Positions 1 through 7,611 of a stretch of 60,915 nt of DNA are shown here, one piece after another. The stretch is from Candidatus Blautia stercoravium. GTDB lineage: Bacteria > Bacillota > Clostridia > Lachnospirales > Lachnospiraceae. Location of the stretch: NCBI GenBank assembly GCA_019114495.1, contig DXFK01000198.1, positions 1 through 60,915 on the forward strand, given 5' to 3'. Position 1 is the stretch's first letter, and the number at the start of each line of letters is the position of its first letter. The notes under the pieces are model-generated. The model did not search any database. It saw only the letters and a program-made list of their open reading frames with translations, and had not been told where the DNA came from. Made by a program: the position numbers and the translations under genes.

Positions 1-32
1 TCACCTCAATTTTAATTTATTGTTTTATCATA
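1..32 (-). promoter_or_regulatory. Start region of a leftward gene lying outside the window
   Basis: Read on the minus strand, a TATGAT -10-like hexamer (27-32) is followed about 20 bases later by GAGGTGA at the window edge, which looks like a ribosome binding site. A leftward gene probably begins just beyond base 1. The rest of bases 33-289 is AT-rich and holds no gene I can support, only a single TTATCCACA nonamer at 85-93. Confidence 0.35.
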
Positions 33-289
33 CCACTTTTTAATAGTCCGAGAATAGAGTATTTTTTCTTGAGTTTTTGCAGATTTATCCACAACCATCC
101 AATTTTACAAAAAAATCCAATAAAATTTCAAATTCTATTCCGAAACCGGAAAGAAAATTTATTGCAGATATGAATTACGGTATGCTCGCTTCTGCAAGCC
201 GTCTGCTTACTGACATTGTTGTTCCCTTTTTTCAGTTCGTTCTGTGACAAAATCACCAAAGCGGGAAAAGTTGTGTGGTGCAGCAACTC

Positions 290-1192
290 TTATAAGATAG
301 GCATGGATTTAGGCGTTTTCATGCTGCGGAAGGCGGAAGGAGTGCAGCCCCGGTAATGCTTAAACTGCCGAATAAAGTAGCTGATATTTTCAAATCCGGT
401 GTTTAAGGCAATTTCCGTAACCGACAGGCTGCTTTTTAAAAGCAGGGCAGCCGCCTGGTTGATACGGTACTCATTCAAATAGGAAAAAGGCGTTTTGCCC
501 ACCTTTTCTTTAAAAAATTTGCAGAAATAATTTTTGTTCATATGTAAGAGAAGTGAAAGCTGTTCTAAAGTGATTTTTTCCATGTAATGGTTTTCAATGT
601 AATAAAAAACAGGCTTCAAGGAATAGCGGACAAAATCTTCCTGCTGGTAGGCAGCAGGGGACTTTGCCAGAAAAGCCCCATAAGAAAACAGCGTTTCCAG
701 TATTTGAAGCAGGGCAATTTTTACAGATAAAGGCCCGGAATGAGAGTCCGTGTCCCAGGAAGCAAGGGCGGCCTTCCGTATATATTGTCCGAGAGCAGCT
801 GTGCAGGAGGCAGGAAGTTTGTCACCCAGAGGAAACTGCAGCTTGCCGGAAAGAACGGGGGATAAAAATTCATTTTGACAGATGTCGTATCTGGCAAAGC
901 TTAAAAATTCCAGAGGAAACAAAAGCGCATAGTGGTGAGAAATCCGGCTGTTACCAAAGATACCGTGTACGGTGCCGGGATTGATAAAGTATACATGGCC
1001 TGCCTTTAGCGTATGGGTGTCGGTTTCTGTGTGAAGGAGCAGACTTCCCTCTGTCACATAGAGAAATTCCACTTCGTCATGCCAGTGATAGGGTGCAAAA
1101 TACTGCCCGCAGGTGTCCTTTTGGGAAAAAGCCTGGAAGGGAAAATAGGGGGTGCCGTGGCGTTCCTCTTCCAGAAAGTTAATTTTATTCAT
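290..1192 (-). CDS. AraC-family transcriptional regulator with N-terminal cupin sensor
   Basis: A 300-residue one-component regulator. The N-terminal half (about residues 25-110) has a cupin-like ligand pocket with HWHDEVEF and PGTVHGIF. The C-terminal ~100 residues form the double helix-turn-helix of AraC proteins, with the signatures LHMNKNYFCKFFKEKVG and TGFENISYFIRQFKHYRG. The start has AAGGAGA upstream. It is divergent from the alpha-glucosidase gene across 155 bases, so it most likely controls that gene in response to a sugar. The inducer cannot be read from sequence. Confidence 0.9.
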   Translation of the reverse strand: MNKINFLEEERHGTPYFPFQAFSQKDTCGQYFAPYHWHDEVEFLYVTEGSLLLHTETDTHTLKAGHVYFINPGTVHGIFGNSRISHHYALLFPLEFLSFARYDICQNEFLSPVLSGKLQFPLGDKLPASCTAALGQYIRKAALASWDTDSHSGPLSVKIALLQILETLFSYGAFLAKSPAAYQQEDFVRYSLKPVFYYIENHYMEKITLEQLSLLLHMNKNYFCKFFKEKVGKTPFSYLNEYRINQAAALLLKSSLSVTEIALNTGFENISYFIRQFKHYRGCTPSAFRSMKTPKSMPIL

Positions 1193-1347
1193 AATAGGTT
1201 CTGATTCTCCTTGAAAATCCCATATAATTTACAACAAAAAGTGAATATAGTACAAATATAGAATAACATATTGCAAGAAGAAGTAAAAGGCTTTTCGTAT
1301 ACTATAGATATTAAAATAAGAAAACGCAGAGGAAAGAGGAAATAAAT

Positions 1348-3012
1348 ATGGAGAAAGCATGGTGGAAAAAAAGCGTCATTTATCAGATTTATCCCAGAAG
1401 TTTTGCAGACAGCAACGGGGACGGAATCGGAGATATCAACGGAATTACAGCACATCTGGATTATTTAAAAGACCTAGGAGTAGATGTTGTCTGGCTTTCT
1501 CCGGTATACCAGTCTCCAAATGATGATAATGGATACGATATTTCCGATTATCGGGCAATTATGCAGGAATTCGGAACCATGGAAGACTTTGACCGTATGC
1601 TGGAGGAAATGCATAAAAGAGGGTTAAAACTGGTGATGGATTTGGTGGTAAACCACACTTCTGATGAGCACCGCTGGTTTGTGGAAAGCCGCAAGTCTAA
1701 GGACAATCCTTACCGTGATTACTATATCTGGAAAGACCCGAAAGACGGCAAAGAACCCAACAACTGGGGAGCCTGCTTCGGCGGTTCTGCCTGGGAATAT
1801 GACAAGGAAACGGATATGTACTATCTGCACTGTTTTTCCAAAAAGCAGCCGGATTTAAACTGGGAAAATGAGAAGGTGCGCAAGGAAGTTTTTGACATGA
1901 TGACCTGGTGGTGCGAAAAAGGAGTGGATGGCTTCCGTATGGATGTTATCAGTATGATTTCCAAAGACCCTGCATACCCGGACGGTATTGTACATAATGG
2001 CCTGTACGGAGATAACAGTCCCTATGTGTGCAATGGCCCTCTTGTCCATGAATACCTGCAGGAAATGAATCAAAAGGTATTGTCTAAATTTGATTTGATT
2101 ACGGTGGGTGAGGCAGCAGGTGTAACCGTGGAAGAAGCCAAAAAATATGCCAACCTGGACGGGAGCGAACTGAACATGGTTTTCCAGTTTGAGCATGTAG
2201 ACGCACCAACCGCTGAGCACGGAAAATGGACAGACAAAAGATTTGAACTGAAAAGACTGAGAAGTATTTTAAATAAATGGCAGACCCAGCTGGAAGGAAA
2301 AGCATGGAACAGCCTGTATTGGGACAACCATGACCAGCCAAGGGCCGTATCCCGTTTTGGAAACGACGGCCCCATGTACAGAGAGCTTTCCGCCAAGATG
2401 TTGGCAACCTGTCTGCATATGATGAAGGGAACACCTTATATTTACCAGGGTGAGGAAATCGGTATGACCAATGCCTACTTTGACAAGATGGAAGATTACC
2501 GAGATATTGAAAGTATTAATACCTATAAAGAATTTACAGAAAACGGTCTGATGAATCCGGAAGAAATGATGAGTGCATTAAAAGCAGTCAGTCGTGACAA
2601 TGCCAGAACTCCAATGCAATGGAATACCAACGCTCATGCAGGTTTTACCACAGGGGAGCCATGGATTAAGGTAAATCCAAACTATCTGCAGATTAATGCA
2701 GAAGCAGCTGTGGAGGACAAAAACAGCATTTATTACTATTATCAGAAGCTGATAAAACTGCGTAAGAATTATGAGATTATTATTGACGGTATTTTTGAAG
2801 GCCTTCTGGAAGAGGATGAAAATATTTATGCTTATGCCAGAAATCTGGGCAGCCAGCGTCTGGTTGTGGCATGTAACTTCAGCGGAGAGGAAGTTTTCTG
2901 TAATTTGTTTGACAGAGCAGAGGAAGGGAAAGAACTGATTTCCAATTATGAGTATCATAAGGACGGTATGTTAAAACCTTATGAAGCCAGAGTTATTCTT
3001 TTTGAAAAATAG
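1348..3012 (+). CDS. malL: Oligo-1,6-glucosidase / alpha-glucosidase, GH13
   Basis: A 554-residue cytoplasmic GH13 enzyme that releases glucose from the non-reducing ends of short alpha-glucans. The catalytic triad is visible: nucleophile D199 in GFRMDV, acid/base E255 in TVGEAAG and transition-state stabiliser D329 in WDNHDQPR. Region I is DLVVNHTSDEH and the family motif QPDLNWEN is present. Val200 directly after the nucleophile is the residue that in this family goes with alpha-1,6 specificity (isomaltose, isomaltotriose, panose), whereas maltases usually carry Ala. AGAGGAAA lies ahead of the ATG. It has its own terminator and a divergent AraC gene. Exact substrate is inferred from that one residue. 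Confidence 0.93.
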   Translation: MEKAWWKKSVIYQIYPRSFADSNGDGIGDINGITAHLDYLKDLGVDVVWLSPVYQSPNDDNGYDISDYRAIMQEFGTMEDFDRMLEEMHKRGLKLVMDLVVNHTSDEHRWFVESRKSKDNPYRDYYIWKDPKDGKEPNNWGACFGGSAWEYDKETDMYYLHCFSKKQPDLNWENEKVRKEVFDMMTWWCEKGVDGFRMDVISMISKDPAYPDGIVHNGLYGDNSPYVCNGPLVHEYLQEMNQKVLSKFDLITVGEAAGVTVEEAKKYANLDGSELNMVFQFEHVDAPTAEHGKWTDKRFELKRLRSILNKWQTQLEGKAWNSLYWDNHDQPRAVSRFGNDGPMYRELSAKMLATCLHMMKGTPYIYQGEEIGMTNAYFDKMEDYRDIESINTYKEFTENGLMNPEEMMSALKAVSRDNARTPMQWNTNAHAGFTTGEPWIKVNPNYLQINAEAAVEDKNSIYYYYQKLIKLRKNYEIIIDGIFEGLLEEDENIYAYARNLGSQRLVVACNFSGEEVFCNLFDRAEEGKELISNYEYHKDGMLKPYEARVILFEK

Positions 3013-3035
3013 AACCATCCAACACGAACATGCAG

Positions 3036-3084
3036 AAAAAACTGCTGCCCAACGGGAAAAAACCATCCGGGCAGCAGTTTTTTC
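3036..3084 (+). terminator. Rho-independent terminator after malL
   Basis: Perfect arms AAAACTGCTGCCC and GGGCAGCAGTTTT around an 18-base loop, followed by a T run. It separates malL from the glycogen genes. Confidence 0.9.
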
Positions 3085-3220
3085 CCGTTTTTACTACAGA
3101 AATATTGTGAATTTCCAGCTGATTTTGCTAAAAATTAACAAAAAAATACGAAATTTTATATTGGTATTGGTGAAAGTGTGGTATAATTGAGACATCGAAT
3201 ACATACTAGGGGGAATTAAA

Positions 3221-4429
3221 ATGGCAAAAGAAATGATTGCAATGCTGCTGGCAGGCGGTCAGGGTTCACGTTTGTATGCACTGACAAAGAAGCTGGCAAA
3301 ACCGGCAGTTCCTTTTGGTGGAAAATACAGAATTATTGATTTTCCGCTGTCCAACTGTATTAACTCAGGGATTGATACCGTAGGAATTCTGACACAGTAC
3401 CAGCCTCTGGTGCTTAACGAATATATTGGAAACGGCCAGCCGTGGGATTTGGACCGGCTCCATGGGGGTGTTCATGTACTGCCGCCGTATCAGCAGGCTT
3501 CCCGTTCAGACTGGTATAAGGGAACCGCAAATGCGATTTACCAGAATTTATCTTTTATTGAGAGATACGATCCGCAGTACGTCATTATTTTATCCGGAGA
3601 CCAGATTTGCAAACAGGATTACAGCGACTTCCTCAGATTCCATAAAGAAAAAGGGGCTGAGTTCAGCGTGGCTGTTATGCAGGTACCGTGGGAAGATGCC
3701 TCCCGTTTCGGCTTAATGGTTGCAGATGAAGACGATCGAATCACAGAATTCCAGGAAAAACCAAAGAATCCCAAGTCCAATCTGGCTTCTATGGGAATTT
3801 ATATCTTTAACTGGGACATTCTGAGAAAATATCTGGAAGAAGACGAGACAGATCCGGAATCCGAAAATGACTTTGGAAACAACATTATTCCAAATCTTCT
3901 AAGAGATAAAAGAAAAATGTATGCCTACCATTTTGATGGTTATTGGAAAGATGTGGGAACCATTTCGTCTCTATGGGAAGCCAATATGGAGGTACTGGAC
4001 CCGGAACACAGCGGTATCAATTTATTTGAAGACAACTGGAAAATATACAGCCGCAACAGCGGTATGACCGGACACCGTATCAGCGCAGAGGCTGTAGTGG
4101 AAAATTCCATGATTACAGACGGCTGCCGTATCAAAGGTCATGTAAAACACTCCGTTCTGTTTGCAGGTGTGCGTGTGGAAGAGGGCGCCGTGGTAGAAGA
4201 CGCAGTGGTTATGGGAGGCACGGTGATCCAAGCCGGAGCAGTTGTAAAACACTGTATTGTTGCAGAAAATGCAGTGATAGGGGAAAATGCAGTGGTAGGA
4301 GCCATGCCTTCAGAAAAAGAGAAGGGTGTTGCTACCGTAGGTCCCGGCATCCACATTGGAAACAATGCCAAAATCGGGCCATGTGCCATGGTCGAACATG
4401 ACGTAAAGGACGGTGAAGAACAATGGTAA
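3221..4429 (+). CDS. glgC: Glucose-1-phosphate adenylyltransferase, catalytic subunit
   Basis: A 402-residue enzyme making ADP-glucose from ATP and glucose-1-phosphate, the committed step of glycogen synthesis. The N-terminal nucleotidyltransferase domain carries [14 protein letters not shown] and [15 protein letters not shown]; the sugar-phosphate loop [18 protein letters not shown] follows; the C-terminal third is a left-handed beta-helix with hexapeptide repeats. Start has AGGGGGAAT upstream and a TATAAT -10 at 3182-3187. It overlaps glgD by 7 bases, implying translational coupling and a GlgC-GlgD heteromer as known in Firmicutes. Other glycogen genes (glgA, glgB, glgP) are not in the window. 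Confidence 0.96.
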   Translation: MAKEMIAMLLAGGQGSRLYALTKKLAKPAVPFGGKYRIIDFPLSNCINSGIDTVGILTQYQPLVLNEYIGNGQPWDLDRLHGGVHVLPPYQQASRSDWYKGTANAIYQNLSFIERYDPQYVIILSGDQICKQDYSDFLRFHKEKGAEFSVAVMQVPWEDASRFGLMVADEDDRITEFQEKPKNPKSNLASMGIYIFNWDILRKYLEEDETDPESENDFGNNIIPNLLRDKRKMYAYHFDGYWKDVGTISSLWEANMEVLDPEHSGINLFEDNWKIYSRNSGMTGHRISAEAVVENSMITDGCRIKGHVKHSVLFAGVRVEEGAVVEDAVVMGGTVIQAGAVVKHCIVAENAVIGENAVVGAMPSEKEKGVATVGPGIHIGNNAKIGPCAMVEHDVKDGEEQW

Positions 4430-5568
4430 ATTCAAATGCAGATGCTTTGGGGATTATTTTCCCAAACAGTTATGATACACTGGTTCCCGAACTGGTAGGG
4501 AAAAGACTGATGGCGTCCATTCCTTTTGCAGGACGTTATCGGATGGTAGACTTTATTTTGTCAAGTATGGTAAACAGCGGTATCGGCAATATTTCCATTG
4601 CGGTCCGTCAGAATTATCTTTCCCTCATGGATCATCTGGGTTCGGGAAGAGAATGGGATTTGACTAGGAAGAACGGTGGTCTGAACATTGTTCCGCCTTT
4701 TGCAGAAAACGGTGTGAAGCTGTATACAGGACGTGTGGAGGCTATGGCCAATCTTCTGGATTATCTCAGAGGACAGAAAGAAAAATATGTAGTCATGTCA
4801 GATGCCAATATTGCAGTGAACTTTGACTTTAAAGCCTTGATGGACGAGCACGCAGACAATCATGCAGATATCACTATGGTTTACGCAGAGGAAGAAATTC
4901 CCCAGGGATTTTTAAAACCCCGTACAGCCACAGACGGTATGTATTACACCCTGAATGTAGACGCAGACGGAAGAGTAAGAAAAATCCATATTAATTCCAA
5001 AGAGCCCGGGGTACAGAAACTGGCTATGAATATCTATATTATGGAAAGAGAATTTCTGGTAGAGCTTTTTGAAATTGCTTTTGCCAGAGGCTACTCTTAC
5101 TTTGAGCGGGATATTCTGGCCCAGCAATTGGATAAAATACATGTGCAGGCCTATGAATTCTGCGGCTATAAAGCGCGTATCTGCGATATGCAGAGTTATT
5201 TTCGGGAAAATATGAAGCTGCTGGATGAGGAAAACCTGGACGGCCTTTTTGCAGGAGACCCGATTTACACCAAGATTCGTGACGACAATCCAACCCGTTA
5301 CATCAATGGATCAAAGGCCAGAAATATGATGGCGGCTGACGGCTGTGTGATTGAAGGGGAAGTAGAAAACAGCATCCTCTTTAGAGGAGTCAGAATCGGA
5401 AAAGGCGCTGTGGTGAAAAACTGTGTGCTCATGCAGGATACGGTTGTAGAAGAGAATGTGAAAGTAGAGTATGTCATTTCCGATAAGAATGTGAAAATTA
5501 CTGCAGGGAAAGAAGTGCGGGGGGCAGAGACTTTCCCGGTTTATATTGCCAAGCATCAGGTAGTCTGA
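4423..5568 (+). CDS. glgD: Glycogen biosynthesis protein GlgD, regulatory subunit
   Basis: A 381-residue GlgC paralogue. It keeps the fold, including the [19 protein letters not shown] segment and the C-terminal beta-helix, but lacks the AGGxGxRL nucleotide loop of GlgC and begins instead with [10 protein letters not shown]. This fits the Firmicute GlgD group, which has little or no activity alone and forms a more active complex with GlgC. The ATG lies inside the end of glgC (ATGGTAA), a 7-base overlap. A strong terminator follows. Confidence 0.94.
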   Translation: MVNSNADALGIIFPNSYDTLVPELVGKRLMASIPFAGRYRMVDFILSSMVNSGIGNISIAVRQNYLSLMDHLGSGREWDLTRKNGGLNIVPPFAENGVKLYTGRVEAMANLLDYLRGQKEKYVVMSDANIAVNFDFKALMDEHADNHADITMVYAEEEIPQGFLKPRTATDGMYYTLNVDADGRVRKIHINSKEPGVQKLAMNIYIMEREFLVELFEIAFARGYSYFERDILAQQLDKIHVQAYEFCGYKARICDMQSYFRENMKLLDEENLDGLFAGDPIYTKIRDDNPTRYINGSKARNMMAADGCVIEGEVENSILFRGVRIGKGAVVKNCVLMQDTVVEENVKVEYVISDKNVKITAGKEVRGAETFPVYIAKHQVV

Positions 5569-5576
5569 AAATAAAA

Positions 5577-5608
5577 AGGGGCGCTCTGGATTTTTCCAAA
5601 GCGCCCTT
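5577..5608 (+). terminator. Terminator after glgCD
   Basis: Hairpin GGGGCGCTCTGGA / TCCAAAGCGCCC with a TTTT loop, followed by TTGCTTT. The stem has one mismatch. Confidence 0.82.
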
Positions 5609-5737
5609 GCTTTATGACATTACAGTATACACAGAAAAACACGGATTTTACCAAGATTTAACATGGCCAATAGGCGATTTCGTGTACAATAGAAAAGAGC
5701 AGAAAGCAGAAAAAAATTTTTTTATATAGATAAAAAG

Positions 5738-5752
5738 TGTAGAATTTCTACA
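5738..5752 (+). promoter_or_regulatory. Palindrome upstream of the RpiR gene, candidate autoregulatory operator
   Basis: TGTAGAATTTCTACA is a perfect inverted repeat with 7-base arms around a central T. It lies between a TACAAT -10-like hexamer (5685-5690) and the GGGAGG ribosome site of the RpiR gene. The same 15-mer recurs at 6653-6667 just past the gene's end. Two exact copies flanking a regulator gene point to its binding site. Confidence 0.7.
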
Positions 5753-5765
5753 GGGAGGAAAAAGC

Positions 5766-6635
5766 ATGTATCAAAAAGAATCCATGAGTTTTTTGATAGA
5801 AGCAAATTATGCGTCCATGCGGGCGTCAGAGAAGAAGACTGCAGATTATATATTGGAAAATCCAGAGGCGGCAGCGGGAATGGGATTGTCCTGTCTGGCC
5901 CAAAAGGCAGGGGTCAGTCAGCCTACAGTAGTGCGGTTTGCAAAGGCATTGGGTTTTAAAGGGTATAAGGAGTTTCAGCACTGTCTGCTGGCACAAAGCC
6001 CCGCAGGCAGAGGGAGTACGATCCCTCATGCCATGTACGGATATGAGGTGGCAAGGAAAGAGGAAAGGAGAAATATCCCGGCCGGAATTACAGCTGCCGT
6101 GATTGCCATGTTGGAGGAAAATCTGAAATCTCTGTCCACAGACGCTTATGAAAAAGCAGTGGACAGTCTGCTTCAGGCAGAAAAAATCGAGGTGTACGGT
6201 GTGGAAAACTCTCATACCGCGTGCAGTGATTTGTGTACTAAGCTGACATATCTGGGCTTGAACTGCAGGTATTTTACAGATACCTATCTGCAGCGTATCA
6301 GCGCAGAAAATTTAAAGCCTACAGACGCAGCGGTGGGGATTTCCTACAGCGGCAGCTCCAGAGATACCGTAGATACCTTAAAAGCAGCAAAAAAGCAGGG
6401 GGCCGTTACTATTGCATTGACCAATTTCCAGGACTCTCCTTTAAGCAAATATGCAGACTATGTGCTTTGCTCCAGTCAGAAGCAGTTTTTTTACGGAGAC
6501 GCTATTTTTTCCAGAACCACACAGCTGGCTGTGGTAGATATGCTGTATATGGGAATTCTGGTCAGTGATTATACAAGATTTGCAGGACTTTTGGATAAAA
6601 ACAGTAAGAAGATAAGCGACCGGGCATACAGATAA
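5766..6635 (+). CDS. RpiR/MurR-family regulator, probable controller of the phosphonate operon
   Basis: A 289-residue regulator with an N-terminal HTH_6 domain (about residues 1-77; core GVSQPTVVRFAKALGFKGYK) and a C-terminal SIS domain (about 125-260; VGISYSGSSRDTVDTLKAAK). SIS domains normally sense phosphosugars; here the next operon handles 2-aminoethylphosphonate, so the effector may be a phosphonate catabolite, which is inference. GGGAGG sits ahead of the ATG. Identical 15-bp palindromes occur in its own leader and in the terminator-like hairpin between it and the transporter operon, suggesting that it regulates both itself and that operon. Confidence 0.92.
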   Translation: MYQKESMSFLIEANYASMRASEKKTADYILENPEAAAGMGLSCLAQKAGVSQPTVVRFAKALGFKGYKEFQHCLLAQSPAGRGSTIPHAMYGYEVARKEERRNIPAGITAAVIAMLEENLKSLSTDAYEKAVDSLLQAEKIEVYGVENSHTACSDLCTKLTYLGLNCRYFTDTYLQRISAENLKPTDAAVGISYSGSSRDTVDTLKAAKKQGAVTIALTNFQDSPLSKYADYVLCSSQKQFFYGDAIFSRTTQLAVVDMLYMGILVSDYTRFAGLLDKNSKKISDRAYR

Positions 6636-6640
6636 ATAAG

Positions 6641-6685
6641 ACGGAAAAATTTTGTAGAATTTCTACAGGATTTTTCCGTTTTTTC
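6641..6685 (+). terminator. Terminator hairpin with the candidate operator as its upper stem
   Basis: The outer arms ACGGAAAAA (6641-6649) and TTTTTCCGT (6671-6679) are followed by TTTTTTC. Between them, TGTAGAATTTCTACA (6653-6667) forms the upper stem, separated from the lower stem by a 3x3 internal loop. The element could act as RNA terminator for the regulator gene and as DNA operator ahead of the phosphonate operon. Confidence 0.8.
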
Positions 6686-6727
6686 TGCCCTGATTTTATC
6701 TTTTCTTTACAAAATTTTGATTTTTTC

Positions 6728-6761
6728 TTGATAGTTTCCGCCGGAACAATCTGTTTATAAT
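6728..6761 (+). promoter_or_regulatory. Putative promoter of the phosphonate operon
   Basis: TTGATA (6728-6733) and TATAAT (6756-6761) are visible but 22 bases apart, too far for an ordinary sigma-A promoter. Between them is the small dyad TTCCGCCGGAA. Either the promoter needs an activator or the real -35 is a weaker hexamer. The track's first ATG (6760) falls in the -10 and is not the translation start. Confidence 0.45.
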
Positions 6762-6813
6762 GGCGGTGAATTTTGAAACAGAGCGCAGACAGCCGCGGAA
6801 AGGAAAAAGAAGT

Positions 6814-7593
6814 ATGTTAGAATTAGTGAATATTAAGAAATCTTATGATGGTGTGACGATTTTAAAGGATATGAATCTGAGGATTGAAAAAGGAGAGATT
6901 GTTTCCATTCTGGGACCTTCCGGTTGTGGAAAAACCACTCTTTTAAATATGATTCTGGGAATTACAGACCCGGACAGCGGCAAGCTGATGTTTCACGGAG
7001 AAGATATTACCAGGGTACCTATGGAAAAAAGAGGCTTCAATATTGTATTTCAGGACTATGCCCTGTTTCCAAACCTGAACGTATACAGCAACATTACTTA
7101 TGGACTGCGGAACAAGCCCGATATTTCCACCAGACAGGAGGTGGAAGAACTCATTGACCTGCTGGGTTTAAGAGAACATCTGACAAAGAAAATCGAGCAG
7201 CTTTCCGGAGGTCAGAAGCAGAGAGTGGCGCTGGCCAGAACCATGGTTATGAAACCGAAAATCCTCCTTTTAGATGAGCCTTTAAGTGCACTGGACGGCG
7301 TGATTAAAGAATCTATTAAAGAGCGGATAAAAAAAATTGCAAGAGAATATCAGCTTACTACCATTATTGTTACCCACGACCCGGAGGAGGCACTGACGCT
7401 TTCCGATAAAGTATTGATTCTAAACAAAGGGGGAATTGCACAGTTTGGAACACCCGACGAGATCGTACACAATCCACAGGGAGATTTCATTCGTCAGTTT
7501 ATCCTTAATCAGTTGGAAATTAAGAGAAATAACATTTACAGCCTGTTTGGATACCGGGAATTCGTTCAAAACAAAGCCATTGCAGCATGTTAG
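6814..7593 (+). CDS. ABC transporter ATP-binding protein, 2-aminoethylphosphonate type
   Basis: A 259-residue ATPase powering the adjacent permease. Walker A is GPSGCGKTT, Q-loop VFQDYALFP, signature LSGGQKQR, Walker B ILLLDEPLSALD and H-loop VTHDPEEA. It resembles the Fe3+/thiamine/phosphonate group (PhnT-like). I start at ATG 6814, preceded by AAGGAAAAAG; the 18 extra codons in the ORF track lie in the promoter. Only 18 bases separate it from the permease, and phnW and phnX follow, so the substrate is inferred to be 2-aminoethylphosphonate. Confidence 0.88.
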   Translation: MLELVNIKKSYDGVTILKDMNLRIEKGEIVSILGPSGCGKTTLLNMILGITDPDSGKLMFHGEDITRVPMEKRGFNIVFQDYALFPNLNVYSNITYGLRNKPDISTRQEVEELIDLLGLREHLTKKIEQLSGGQKQRVALARTMVMKPKILLLDEPLSALDGVIKESIKERIKKIAREYQLTTIIVTHDPEEALTLSDKVLILNKGGIAQFGTPDEIVHNPQGDFIRQFILNQLEIKRNNIYSLFGYREFVQNKAIAAC

Positions 7594-7611
7594 GTCAGGG
7601 GAAAGACAGAG

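Noticed and set aside
85-93. Perfect DnaA box TTATCCACA as a replication origin signal
   Set aside because: A single nonamer is expected by chance about every other window of this size; there is no cluster, dnaA, dnaN or parAB gene nearby.
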